A stretch of 48,074 nucleotides of DNA, taken from NCBI GenBank assembly GCA_021325355.1, contig JAJPHI010000005.1, positions 1 to 48,074 of the forward strand, given 5' to 3'. Source of the DNA: Pseudomonadota bacterium. GTDB taxonomy: Bacteria > Desulfobacterota > Binatia > Binatales > Binataceae. The notes beneath the pieces are model-generated. The model worked only from the letters and a program-made list of their open reading frames with translations, had not been told where the DNA came from and searched no databases. The translations under genes were made by a program, and so were the position numbers. Shown here piece after piece: positions 24,016-32,256 of this stretch. Position 1 is the stretch's first letter. Each line of letters opens with the position of its first letter.

Positions 24016-24990
24016 ATGTCCGGCATGAGCAGCGTACCGCAGAATCCACTTCGCGGCAGTTTTATCTATCTGGCTAACGCCGTCGGGGATCTGCGCGGTC
24101 AGTGGCGGGTGTTGGCCGCCGTGCTGGCGCCGCTGGTGCTGCTCACGGCTCTCTGCTTCCTTCCCGACGCCTTGAACCTGCAGCATGCGCTCGCGCAGCA
24201 ATTCATCCCGGGCGCGCGTCATGTCGGCTATTTCTTCGCCCAGGACCCCTACACTCCCTCGGCCGCGGCATCCCGACCGCTGATTCCGTCGTGGGCGGTG
24301 CTAACGCTCGACCTGGTCGGTCTGCTCGGAGCGCTTGGCGGACATCTGCTGGTGCTCTGTTTGATTCGCCGACGCCGGAGTGGATCAACCGATCCGCAAA
24401 TCGCCAACGAGGCGCTGGCGACCTGGCGCGAAGCGTTGAAGATCACCCCGGCGTTCTTCTGGGTCGGCCTTCTCCAATTCGGCTTTCCGTTCCTCGCTCT
24501 GGCGTTGTGGCGCGCCGAGGTCGTGGTCGATTCATGGCGGCTCGCGCTGCTGGTCGATATCTTCGAGCTGGCGATGCTGATTTTGGGCGGTCTCCTCGTG
24601 CTGTGGCTGTTCTTCGCCGAATACGCCCTCGTCTTCGACGAGAAGCACAGCTTCCATGCCCTTCTGTTCAGCCGCGACCTGATGCGCAAGCGCTTTTTCC
24701 GCGTCGCGACGCGGATCGTGGTCTTCTCCGCCGTCTGGTCGGGTTACGAGTCCTGGGCCGCGGCGCTGTTCGCGATCGTGAGCCGAGTCGTGGGACCCGT
24801 CAGTTTTCTCACCGGCTACTTCTGGAGCTGCTTCTTCATCGTCGAGCTCGCCGCCGTCGCGGTCACCTATATGCTCGGCGCCTTCTTCGTGTTCGCCGGT
24901 GCGCGCCTTTATCGCGATCTGGTAGTCTCGGCCGAAGCGACGCCGATGACCTCGCCGAAGGAGCTGCCGACCGCACTCACGAGCGCCTGA
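24016..24990 (+). CDS. Integral membrane protein of unknown function
   Basis: A 324-residue protein with about six hydrophobic segments, at roughly residues 32-50, 95-116, 145-165, 180-208, 235-258 and 265-292. Between segments 1 and 2 lies a 40-residue extracytoplasmic-looking loop (LNLQHALAQQFIPG and FFAQDPYTP). No transport or enzyme motif is seen; the layout resembles DUF-type membrane proteins that bundle with lipid or cell-envelope genes. ATG 24016, with a second Met three codons later. It is divergent from the small gene at 23950 (65 bp) and its TGA stop is directly back-to-back with that of the glutamate dehydrogenase. Confidence 0.75.
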   Translation: MSGMSSVPQNPLRGSFIYLANAVGDLRGQWRVLAAVLAPLVLLTALCFLPDALNLQHALAQQFIPGARHVGYFFAQDPYTPSAAASRPLIPSWAVLTLDLVGLLGALGGHLLVLCLIRRRRSGSTDPQIANEALATWREALKITPAFFWVGLLQFGFPFLALALWRAEVVVDSWRLALLVDIFELAMLILGGLLVLWLFFAEYALVFDEKHSFHALLFSRDLMRKRFFRVATRIVVFSAVWSGYESWAAALFAIVSRVVGPVSFLTGYFWSCFFIVELAAVAVTYMLGAFFVFAGARLYRDLVVSAEATPMTSPKELPTALTSA

Positions 24991-24998
24991 TCAGGCGC
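24983..24998. terminator. Palindrome containing two back-to-back stop codons
   Basis: GCGCCTGATCAGGCGC is a perfect 16-bp palindrome whose centre TGATCA contains the stop of the plus-strand gene (24988-24990) and, on the other strand, the stop of the glutamate dehydrogenase (24991-24993). A second hairpin with 8-bp arms (24999-25019) follows. The pair may serve both transcripts as a terminator, though no T-run is present. Confidence 0.45.
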
Positions 24999-27900
24999 CG
25001 CTCGCCAGGCGGGCGAGCGCGCGCACCGTCACCTGCAGCGGCGGCAGACCGATCGCCGGCAGACTTCGCAAATCCCGCATCAGTTGGCTGATCTCGCCGG
25101 CGCGCCGCGCGCCGCGGGCGTCGGCCTCGCGATGGTCGGCCTCCCCCCGCTCCGCGAAGGCGGCGCAACAGAGCTGGCTGCGCGCCCAGGTGAGCTCCGC
25201 CCGCAGATCGCGGACCGCGCGCCGCTCCCAGCGGTCCTCGGTGCTGATCGCGTCGAGCGCATTTTCGATAAGGCTGAACTCGAACTTGCGCTCGAGGCCG
25301 AAGTAGATTTCGGCCATCGCCACCGGATTCGCGCCGCGCTCGAAAGCGAGACTCAGCACGTTCAGCAGATGACCGGCAAAGCTCAGCCGGGAGAGCTGCA
25401 GCGCGAGCTCCTCTTCATGGACGACGTTGCGCATCTCCCGGTACGCGAGCTCGAACCGTTCGCGTTCGCCATCCATCAGCGCGTGTTCAAAATGTCCCAC
25501 CAGATCATCGAAGGCGGGCTTGAAACGCGCGACCGTAGCACTGATTTCCGCCGCCGTCTCACCGCGGAACAGCGCCCACGCGCAGGCCTGGCGGGTCGGC
25601 CGCGCGAGACCGCGAAAAGCGCCGATCTCCTCGTCGGCGCCGAGCTTTTCGCTGCGATCATGCAGACTGCTGACCCGCGCGCGCAGATCCAGGATACCCG
25701 AGGCGATGAGCCATGAGCGGATCGCGTCTTCGATTTCCACGCCGAAGTCGCGCTCGAGGTTGAAGATGAACACTGAACCCATCAGGTCCACCAGCTCGTT
25801 GACCACGCGGGTCGCCACGAGCTCGCGCCGCAAACGATGATGCGGCAGATCGCCAGCAAAGGCGCGGGCGATCGCGAGCGGAAAGTAAGGATGCAAAAAG
25901 CGGCGATCGAGGTCGGGATCGTCAATCAGCCGCGAATTGAGCAGCCGATTGCTCAAATCGATCTTGGTGAAGGCCGTGACCAGCGCCAGTTCCGGGCGCG
26001 TCAGGCCGGGGAAATGCGCGCGCCGCTCCTGCAGCTCCGCCGCCGGCGGCACGATCGCCTCGGGCAAGCGGATCACGCCGCGCTGCTCGAGCGCGGTGAC
26101 GTGCTCCCGATAGACCATCAGCTCGGTCCGGCTCCGCCGCTCCTCCAGCGTCAGCAGGAGCGCCTGATCGCGATTATCGCGCAGCACGTCGGCCGCGACC
26201 TCGGCGCCGGCGTCGGCGAGGATCCGATTGCGTTTGGTCTCGCTGATCTCGCCGCGCGCCACGGCGGGCTGCAGCAGAATCTTGAGGTTGACCTCATGGT
26301 CGGACATATCGACGCCGGCCGAATTGTCGATCGCATCGGTGTTGATACGACCGCCGCCGAGGGCATATTCGATGCGCGCCTTCTGGGTGAAACCCAGGTT
26401 CCCGCCCTCGACCACAATCCGGCAGCGCAACTGCGCCGCCGCAATCCGACAGGGATCATTAGCGTGGTCGCCCACCTCGGCATCGGTCTCGTCGCTCGCC
26501 CGCACGTAGGTGCCGATTCCGCCGTTGTACAGCATATCCACCGGCGCGCGCAGGATCGCCTGCACCAGGTGTTCAGCATCCAGTTCGCTCTCGTTGCAGG
26601 CCAGCGCGCGCCGCGCCTCGACGCTCAGTTGGATGCGCTTCTGGCCGCGACGATAAACCCCACCGCCCGGGCTGATCAGCGCCGGATCATAGTCCGACCA
26701 CTGCGAGCGCGGCATCTCGAACAGGCGCTTGCGCTCGGCGAAACTGCGCTCCGGATCAGGATCCGGATCGATAAAGATGTGGCGATGATCGAACGCCGCG
26801 ATGAGCTTGATCCGGGTCGAGAGCAACAGGCCGTTGCCGAACACATCGCCCGACATGTCGCCGATCCCGATCATCGTAATCGGCGCGCCGCGATCGGGGT
26901 CCCGGCCGATCTCGCGCAGATGTCGTCGCGCCGACTCCCACGCACCGCGCGCGGTAATCCCCAGTTGCTTGTGGTCGTACCCATGCGCGCCGCCCGAAGC
27001 GAACGCGTCGCCGAGCCAGAACTCGCGCTGTTCGGCAATACTGTTGGCGAGGTCGGAAAAAGTCGCCGTCCCCTTGTCCGCCGCAACTACCAGATACGGT
27101 CCGTCATCGTCGTACACCTTGACCCGCGGCGGATGCACCACCTGGCCGTTGACGATATTATCGGTCAGATCAAGCATGCCGTTGATGAGCGTGGTGTAGG
27201 CCGACTGCGCCGCCTGCGCGTCGGGTGGGCGGCTGCCGCGCGGTTTGATGACGAACCCGCCTTTGGCGCCGGTCGGCACGATGATCGCGTTCTTGACCGT
27301 CTGGGTCTTCATCAGGTCGAGGATTTCGGTGCGATAATCGTCCAGCCGATCACTGTGGCGGATGCCGCCGCGCGCGATCCGTCCGCTCCGCAGATGGCAT
27401 CCCTCCATCGTCGGCGAGTCGACGTGAATCTCGAACAACGGCGGCACATCGGGCAGCCCGGTGATTTGCCCGCTGGCGAATTTCAACGCGATATACGGCG
27501 CGCCGTCATCACGGAAAAAATTGGTGCGCGTCGTCGCCATGACCATCGCGAGTAGTTGGCGGGCCACCCGGTCGTCGGCGATGTTCTCGATGCTGGCGAG
27601 ATGACCGAGATAGGCGCGGCGATGCTCTTCCACGGTTGCGGCGCTGCTTTCGCGGTCGGGATCGAAGCGCTCACGAAAAATCGCCACCAGATGCTGGGCC
27701 AGCGGCGGGCAAAGCAGCAGCGGTCGCCGCAGCGCCGGGCGCGCCGGCCCGAGCCGCATCTGGAACGCCGCCGCCAGATACGCACGCACCAGCGCCACCT
27801 CACGCCACGCCAGCGCGCCTTCGAGCACCAGCGCGTTCAGCACGTCATCTTCCGCGCGACCGGTACGAACCGCCACCAGAGCGTCGGCGATCAGGCCCGC

Positions 27901-29724
27901 GCCGGGCTTTCGGCTGAACGGCTGCCCATCCGTGGTGCTGATTTGAAACGACTGCACATGAGCGACCGACGGCGCCGCTTCACCACCCAGACGAAACTCG
28001 TGGGCCTCCTCCGAAATAACGCTGATGCCGAAGTTCTGCAGCATCGGAATCAGCTCCGAAAGGATCGGAGCTTCGCCCATCTCATACATGCGCAATTCGG
28101 CGCTTTGCCCATCGGCTGGCAGTCGCAGCTTCACGCTGAAGCGTTCCGGACCGCCGAGCCGCTCGATTTCCTCGATATCTTCGAGCGCCGTTTCCGCATC
28201 GACGCTCGAGCGATACTGCGGCGAGAAGGCCTTTTCCCAACGCGCGAACAATTCACGCCCGGCGACCGCCCCGTGACGCTCGAGCAGCCGTTCGCGCAGC
28301 AGCTCGTCCCAGCGCTGCGCCAGCCGCGCGACCTCGTTCTGCAGCCTTTCGACGGTCGCCGGCTCAGGCGGCGGCGCCGCGAAACTGAAGTGGAGTCGCG
28401 CCGTGTAGCCTTCGCCGAGCGCAAGATAGTAGTAAATCAGATTGCCGCCGAGCCCCTTACCCAGCGCCGCTTGGATCTTTTGCCGCACCTCGGCCGAGAA
28501 ACTGTCGCGCGGCATGATCACGAGCACGTTGACGCTGCCGCGCGCCGTGTCGGACTCGAGCGACAGCCGCACTTCGTCTTCGTTCTCGGTATCGAGCACG
28601 GTGCGCAGTTGCTGGCGCAATTCGGCCGTGCGCGCCCGAAACAATTCTTCCTTGGGAAAGGAGTTGAAGGCCGCAACCAACGCCTTGTAATCGTGAGTGC
28701 GCGGCTTAAGGCCTTCGGCCGCGATCAGGTCGCGCAGTTTCGCGCGCAACAGCGGAATATGTTCCGCCTCCTCCGCGTAAGCCTTCGAGGTAAACAGGCC
28801 GACGAAGCGATCGAAACCGATCGCGCGACCCTTCGCGTCGCCGCGCCGGATCGTGACATCGTCCATCGGCGCGCGCCGATGAACCTCGGAGAGCGCGTGG
28901 GTCTTGCCGACGATTAGCGCCGACCCTTCAAACAGCAGCCGGCGCAGCGCGTCGTCCAGTTGTGTAATCGGCGTGGGCCGCGCGAAACGCGAGTTCTGAT
29001 CCGCGCGCATCACGCCGAGGCCGGCACCGCTCTCGGTCGCGATTGCCGGTTGGCCGTCCAGCGGTTCGATCCGGTAGCGGCGGTAGCCGAGGAAAACAAA
29101 GCCGCCCTGCACCAGCCAGCGCAGGAAATCCCGCACTTCCACCAGTTCGCGCTGCGCCGCGGTCTCCTCGCAAATCTGCAGCGCGCGCGCCGTCATCGCC
29201 TCAAAATCGGCGGTTACCGCGATTACCTGACCGAGGATCCGCGCCAGGTCGCGCTCGATCTCCTGACAGGCCGCGTCGTCGGCCATCGCCTCCACCTCGG
29301 TATGCGTGAACGACTCGGCGTGCTCCGCCGCGCCGCCCTGCTCGAGCGTGAGCAACGCGCCGCTCGCGTCCCGACCCACATGAAACACCGGATGGAGCAG
29401 GACGCGCACGTCGAACTCGCGATGACGAAAATATTCGCGGATGCTGTCCACGATAAACGGACAATCCGCCATCATCGTCTCGACAATGATCAGGGCTTCC
29501 TCGCCGGGCGCCGCAAACGCGCGAACCTTCACCGGTTCGCTCCGCTGGCTGAAGAAATCGAAGGCATCGCCGGCAATTACCGCGCGCTTGGTTCGAGGGA
29601 ACGTACTCTCGAGGTCGCTCGGCAAGCGCGCGAACAGGCGCTCGGCAAACAGGCTCAGACTGCGCGTCCGTTCGGCGCCCGGATGATTTCCCTGAGCCTG
29701 CTCGACAGGTGCGTTGTTGCTCAC
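24991..29724 (-). CDS. gdhB: NAD-specific glutamate dehydrogenase, large (180-kDa) type
   Basis: Oxidises L-glutamate to 2-oxoglutarate and ammonia with NAD, mainly for amino acid catabolism; cytoplasmic oligomer, often activated by arginine or aspartate. The N-terminal 600 residues hold the ACT-like regulatory domains. The catalytic domain shows RIARGGIRHSDRLDDYRTEI at about 785, VPTGAKGGFVIKPRG near 825 with the catalytic Lys, GDMSGDVFGNGLLLS near 955 and VDMLYNGGIGTYV and DNSAGVDMSDHEVNLKI further on. Total 1577 residues, near the usual 1600. I chose GTG 29724 because GAAGGGAG lies 7 bp upstream; an ATG at 29754 would sit only five bases from a -10 box. The gene dominates the minus strand for 4.7 kb and is monocistronic. 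Confidence 0.96.
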   Translation of the reverse strand: MSNNAPVEQAQGNHPGAERTRSLSLFAERLFARLPSDLESTFPRTKRAVIAGDAFDFFSQRSEPVKVRAFAAPGEEALIIVETMMADCPFIVDSIREYFRHREFDVRVLLHPVFHVGRDASGALLTLEQGGAAEHAESFTHTEVEAMADDAACQEIERDLARILGQVIAVTADFEAMTARALQICEETAAQRELVEVRDFLRWLVQGGFVFLGYRRYRIEPLDGQPAIATESGAGLGVMRADQNSRFARPTPITQLDDALRRLLFEGSALIVGKTHALSEVHRRAPMDDVTIRRGDAKGRAIGFDRFVGLFTSKAYAEEAEHIPLLRAKLRDLIAAEGLKPRTHDYKALVAAFNSFPKEELFRARTAELRQQLRTVLDTENEDEVRLSLESDTARGSVNVLVIMPRDSFSAEVRQKIQAALGKGLGGNLIYYYLALGEGYTARLHFSFAAPPPEPATVERLQNEVARLAQRWDELLRERLLERHGAVAGRELFARWEKAFSPQYRSSVDAETALEDIEEIERLGGPERFSVKLRLPADGQSAELRMYEMGEAPILSELIPMLQNFGISVISEEAHEFRLGGEAAPSVAHVQSFQISTTDGQPFSRKPGAGLIADALVAVRTGRAEDDVLNALVLEGALAWREVALVRAYLAAAFQMRLGPARPALRRPLLLCPPLAQHLVAIFRERFDPDRESSAATVEEHRRAYLGHLASIENIADDRVARQLLAMVMATTRTNFFRDDGAPYIALKFASGQITGLPDVPPLFEIHVDSPTMEGCHLRSGRIARGGIRHSDRLDDYRTEILDLMKTQTVKNAIIVPTGAKGGFVIKPRGSRPPDAQAAQSAYTTLINGMLDLTDNIVNGQVVHPPRVKVYDDDGPYLVVAADKGTATFSDLANSIAEQREFWLGDAFASGGAHGYDHKQLGITARGAWESARRHLREIGRDPDRGAPITMIGIGDMSGDVFGNGLLLSTRIKLIAAFDHRHIFIDPDPDPERSFAERKRLFEMPRSQWSDYDPALISPGGGVYRRGQKRIQLSVEARRALACNESELDAEHLVQAILRAPVDMLYNGGIGTYVRASDETDAEVGDHANDPCRIAAAQLRCRIVVEGGNLGFTQKARIEYALGGGRINTDAIDNSAGVDMSDHEVNLKILLQPAVARGEISETKRNRILADAGAEVAADVLRDNRDQALLLTLEERRSRTELMVYREHVTALEQRGVIRLPEAIVPPAAELQERRAHFPGLTRPELALVTAFTKIDLSNRLLNSRLIDDPDLDRRFLHPYFPLAIARAFAGDLPHHRLRRELVATRVVNELVDLMGSVFIFNLERDFGVEIEDAIRSWLIASGILDLRARVSSLHDRSEKLGADEEIGAFRGLARPTRQACAWALFRGETAAEISATVARFKPAFDDLVGHFEHALMDGERERFELAYREMRNVVHEEELALQLSRLSFAGHLLNVLSLAFERGANPVAMAEIYFGLERKFEFSLIENALDAISTEDRWERRAVRDLRAELTWARSQLCCAAFAERGEADHREADARGARRAGEISQLMRDLRSLPAIGLPPLQVTVRALARLASGA

Positions 29725-29759
29725 GCGATCGCTCCCTTCAGGATCCGAAGCCATGACCA

Positions 29760-29767
29760 ATTATAAT
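29760..29767. promoter_or_regulatory. Shared divergent promoter core, palindromic ATTATAAT
   Basis: The palindrome ATTATAAT gives a TATAAT -10 box on both strands (plus 29762-29767, minus 29765-29760). It lies in a rare AT-rich patch between the glutamate dehydrogenase start (29724, minus) and the RlmD start (29786, plus). Expected transcript starts near 29753 (minus, leaving the AAGGGAG Shine-Dalgarno in a 30-nt leader) and near 29774 (plus, a 12-nt leader). No good -35 is seen. Confidence 0.6.
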
Positions 29768-29785
29768 AAAAAATCCGGTGCGCTG

Positions 29786-31039
29786 ATGGACCGCCTGCTG
29801 ATCGAAACCATGACGCTCGGCCCTTACGGGATCGCGCGACTCGACGGGAACACCGTGATGGTCCCGCGGGTCGCGCCCGGCGATCTCGTCGAGGTCGAGA
29901 TTGACGAGCTCAAGCGCTCGCATGCGCTTGCCCGGCTCGCACGAGTGGTTCAGCCGGGCCGCGATCGGCGCGCGGCACCCTGCCCCTATCAGGCGCAATG
30001 TGGCGGATGTGATTGGCAGCAGATCGCCTATGCCGCCCAGCTCGAATTGAAGAGTGCGCTGCTCGCCGCCGAGTTCCGCCGCGCCCTCGGTGTGCCGCTG
30101 CCGCGCGACGGACTCGTCCAGGCCGCGCCCGCCGAGTTCGGTTACCGCGCGCGCATCCGCCTCGGCGTCGGACGCAACGGCGAACTCGGCTATCACGAAC
30201 TCTCCGGCAGACATCTGGTGCCGATCGCGAGCTGTCTTATCAGCGAAGTCGAGCTCACCCCCGCCGTGCCTCTTGCGCGTTTACTGCGGGGCAGTTGCCG
30301 GGAAATCGAACTGGTCAAAAAATCCGCGCAGGTGGTGCTGATCGCACGTCTCGCCCGGGGCCTCAGCGCGTCCGACCGCGCGTCTATCCGCCGGATACTG
30401 GAACAGGACGCCAATCTCGCCGGTGTTATCTGTAGCGGCGCACACGGTCGCGAGCTTATCGGCGACTGCGCGATCACGTTCAGCCCCGAGCCCGGATGCG
30501 ACCTGACGATACCGGCCGATTGCTTCACCCAGGTGAACCGTCTGCAGAATCAACGCCTCGTCGCGACGGTAATGGAGCTCGCGCGTCCGGAAGCGGGTAT
30601 GACGGTGCTGGATCTGTATTGCGGCGTCGGCAATTTCACTTTTCCGGCTACGCGTCGCGGCGCCACCGTGCTCGGCGTTGACGCCGACCCGATCGCTATC
30701 AGCGCAGCTCGCGCCAACGCCACGAGAAGCGGTCTGCCGGCGGAGTTTATCGCGATGCCGGCCGATGAGACTGCCGAGTTTTTGAAGCGAGCCCACTATC
30801 GCCCGGATATCGTCCTGATGGATCCGCCGCGCGGCGGCGCGGCGAAACTGCTGGACGCGCTCGCGCAGCTTCGCCCGACGCGCATCTTCTACGTCTCCTG
30901 CGAACCGCACACGCTGATCCGCGATCTTGCCCGTCTGCAGGCCCGGCAATATCAGATCACCCGGGTACAGGCCTTTGACCTGTTTCCTAACACCCATCAC
31001 CTCGAGACAGTCGTCCAACTGGACCGCCTGTCCGCGTGA
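29786..31039 (+). CDS. rlmD: 23S rRNA (uracil-5-)-methyltransferase, RlmD/RumA type
   Basis: Transfers a methyl group from SAM to C5 of a uracil in 23S rRNA (U1939 in E. coli). The 417-residue protein has an N-terminal TRAM domain (1-58), a [4Fe-4S] site with Cys66, Cys72, Cys75 and Cys150 (spacing as in E. coli RumA), and the class I methyltransferase domain: FTQVNRLQNQ, VLDLYCGVGNFTFP, DPPRGG, and FYVSCEPHTLIRD with the catalytic Cys372. ATG 29786 is preferred over an upstream start that lies inside the promoter. It shares a palindromic -10 region with the divergent glutamate dehydrogenase. Some family members modify tRNA or other rRNA positions, so the exact target is unproven. Confidence 0.92.
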   Translation: MDRLLIETMTLGPYGIARLDGNTVMVPRVAPGDLVEVEIDELKRSHALARLARVVQPGRDRRAAPCPYQAQCGGCDWQQIAYAAQLELKSALLAAEFRRALGVPLPRDGLVQAAPAEFGYRARIRLGVGRNGELGYHELSGRHLVPIASCLISEVELTPAVPLARLLRGSCREIELVKKSAQVVLIARLARGLSASDRASIRRILEQDANLAGVICSGAHGRELIGDCAITFSPEPGCDLTIPADCFTQVNRLQNQRLVATVMELARPEAGMTVLDLYCGVGNFTFPATRRGATVLGVDADPIAISAARANATRSGLPAEFIAMPADETAEFLKRAHYRPDIVLMDPPRGGAAKLLDALAQLRPTRIFYVSCEPHTLIRDLARLQARQYQITRVQAFDLFPNTHHLETVVQLDRLSA

Positions 31040-31133
31040 TCGGCACCTTCGGCGGAGACGGCTTGACCTGCGACCCATCGTGTTTGATTGTGGTTTTCTG
31101 TCTAAAGAACTTTTTTCCCGCTTGAGCACGGTA

Positions 31134-31162
31134 TTGACAATTCGCGAGGCGGGCGATTAGAT
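31134..31162 (+). promoter_or_regulatory. Promoter of the SCP2 gene
   Basis: A perfect -35 TTGACA (31134-31139), 17-bp spacer, and TTAGAT (31157-31162) as a weak -10. The predicted leader to ATG 31205 is about 36 nt and contains AGAGGAA as Shine-Dalgarno. Confidence 0.55.
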
Positions 31163-31204
31163 GGCATCAGAATCCCGACCTTCCCATTCCCGCAGAGGAA
31201 TTCC

Positions 31205-31534
31205 ATGGCAGATCAGCCGAGCTCCTGCAAAGAAGTTTTTGAACAGATGCCGTCGCGACTCAACAAGGACGCGGCCAAAGGCCTCAACGCGGTCTACCAG
31301 TTTGACCTCTCCGGGGATGGCGGGGGCAAGTGGGCGGTCCTGATCAACAATGAGCAATGCCAGGTGCAGGAAGGCGCTCATCCGTCCCCCAACATTACTA
31401 TTTCGATGGCCGCCAAAGACTATCTCGATATGATAGCCGGCAAATTGAACGGTCAGATGGCCTTCATGACGGGCAAGCTCCGCATCGCCGGTGACATGGG
31501 CCTGGCCCTTAGATTGCAGAACCTGTTCGCGTAA
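31205..31534 (+). CDS. SCP2 sterol-binding-domain protein
   Basis: A 109-residue stand-alone SCP2 (sterol carrier protein 2) domain, which forms a hydrophobic tunnel for lipids or acyl-CoA. The pattern is clear: VFEQMPSRLNKDAAKGLNAV, VYQFDLSGDGGGKWAVLI, NITISMAAKDYLDMIAGKLN, GQMAFMTGKLRIAGDMGLAL. ATG 31205 has AGAGGAA upstream and its own promoter at 31134. Such proteins often go with acyl-CoA and CoA-transferase enzymes, several of which lie a few kilobases downstream; whether they share lipids is inference. Confidence 0.93.
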   Translation: MADQPSSCKEVFEQMPSRLNKDAAKGLNAVYQFDLSGDGGGKWAVLINNEQCQVQEGAHPSPNITISMAAKDYLDMIAGKLNGQMAFMTGKLRIAGDMGLALRLQNLFA

Positions 31535-31878
31535 TCTCAGACACTACCGCTACTTCCGACGTTTACCGCCGGTATCATGAACGCCCTCTCATCCACAGAC
31601 CCCGTCGACTTCACAAGGTTCCTTACGGATAACGGACCGCTGGCGATCGCGGAGTCGCTTTAATTGATCGGTGTGCTGCTCATTCTGATTTGGATGGCAT
31701 AAGCAAAGGGCTCGTTCCGATGTTCGCTTCCGGCGCTAGTGCCTGACTATGTCGTCCCCCTCTCTGCGCTATCGAGCGGGCAGCGCCCGGTCTTCTCAAC
31801 CAGTCATCTTTTTTGCATTCCACAGCATTTACAACTGACCCCAAATAAACATTTCCTCTGTCTGATTGAAGGAGAACG
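31535..31878. other. Gene-poor interval of 344 bp
   Basis: No convincing coding frame. A 28-codon frame at 31577-31663 lacks a Shine-Dalgarno. A short stem CGGGC-AGC-GCCCG is seen near 31778-31790, and the last 80 bp are AT-rich with a T6 run, probably holding the promoter for the gene at 31879; I cannot define its boxes. Confidence 0.5.
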
Positions 31879-32157
31879 ATGAGCTTGCAGGAAGAGAACG
31901 GCCACCCGGCCGACGCTGAGGTCAACCAGACGACCGCCCACCAGAACGACTCGGTCGCCAACAAGTTGAGTCGCGAGTTGAGCAACTGGCGCCGACGTCG
32001 CTCTCACGGCCGTCCGGGTCGCGGTGAACGGCCCTCGGTGAACTTTCAGGCCGAAGCGGCACGCACCATCAAAGTTCGCGGCCACGAGACCTTGGTCATC
32101 CGTAAGCCGAAGAGTGGACTCAAGGCGCCCGGCGGCAGCAACGAACCGAAACCCTGA
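31879..32157 (+). CDS. Small basic protein of unknown function
   Basis: A 92-residue hydrophilic protein with a strongly basic middle, LSNWRRRRSHGRPGRGERP at about 34-52, and a C-terminal Lys-rich tail. Start ATG 31879 has an excellent Shine-Dalgarno AAGGAG, which is the best evidence that it is translated. It has no cysteine, no signal peptide and looks disordered; nucleic-acid binding is plausible from charge alone. It converges on the lolC/E gene after a 99-bp gap. I do not recognise the family. Confidence 0.55.
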   Translation: MSLQEENGHPADAEVNQTTAHQNDSVANKLSRELSNWRRRRSHGRPGRGERPSVNFQAEAARTIKVRGHETLVIRKPKSGLKAPGGSNEPKP

Positions 32158-32256
32158 GACTCCCAGGCGACCACCAGGGGTCAGCCCGAGGAGGCGCTAT
32201 ACGGCCGTGGCGCGCAGCGCTTCGGCTCGGGTTGGCTAACGACGCTTTGGGCGAAT

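Noticed and set aside
25837-27555. Long plus-strand open frame of 572 codons
   Set aside because: It lies antisense to the catalytic core of the NAD-glutamate dehydrogenase; high GC makes such shadow frames common and it shows no domain.
27556-28917. Plus-strand frame of 453 codons
   Set aside because: Antisense shadow of the glutamate dehydrogenase regulatory region, no recognisable motif or Shine-Dalgarno.
31577-31663. 28-codon micropeptide after the SCP2 gene
   Set aside because: No Shine-Dalgarno, no regulated gene directly downstream and no pattern such as an amino-acid run.
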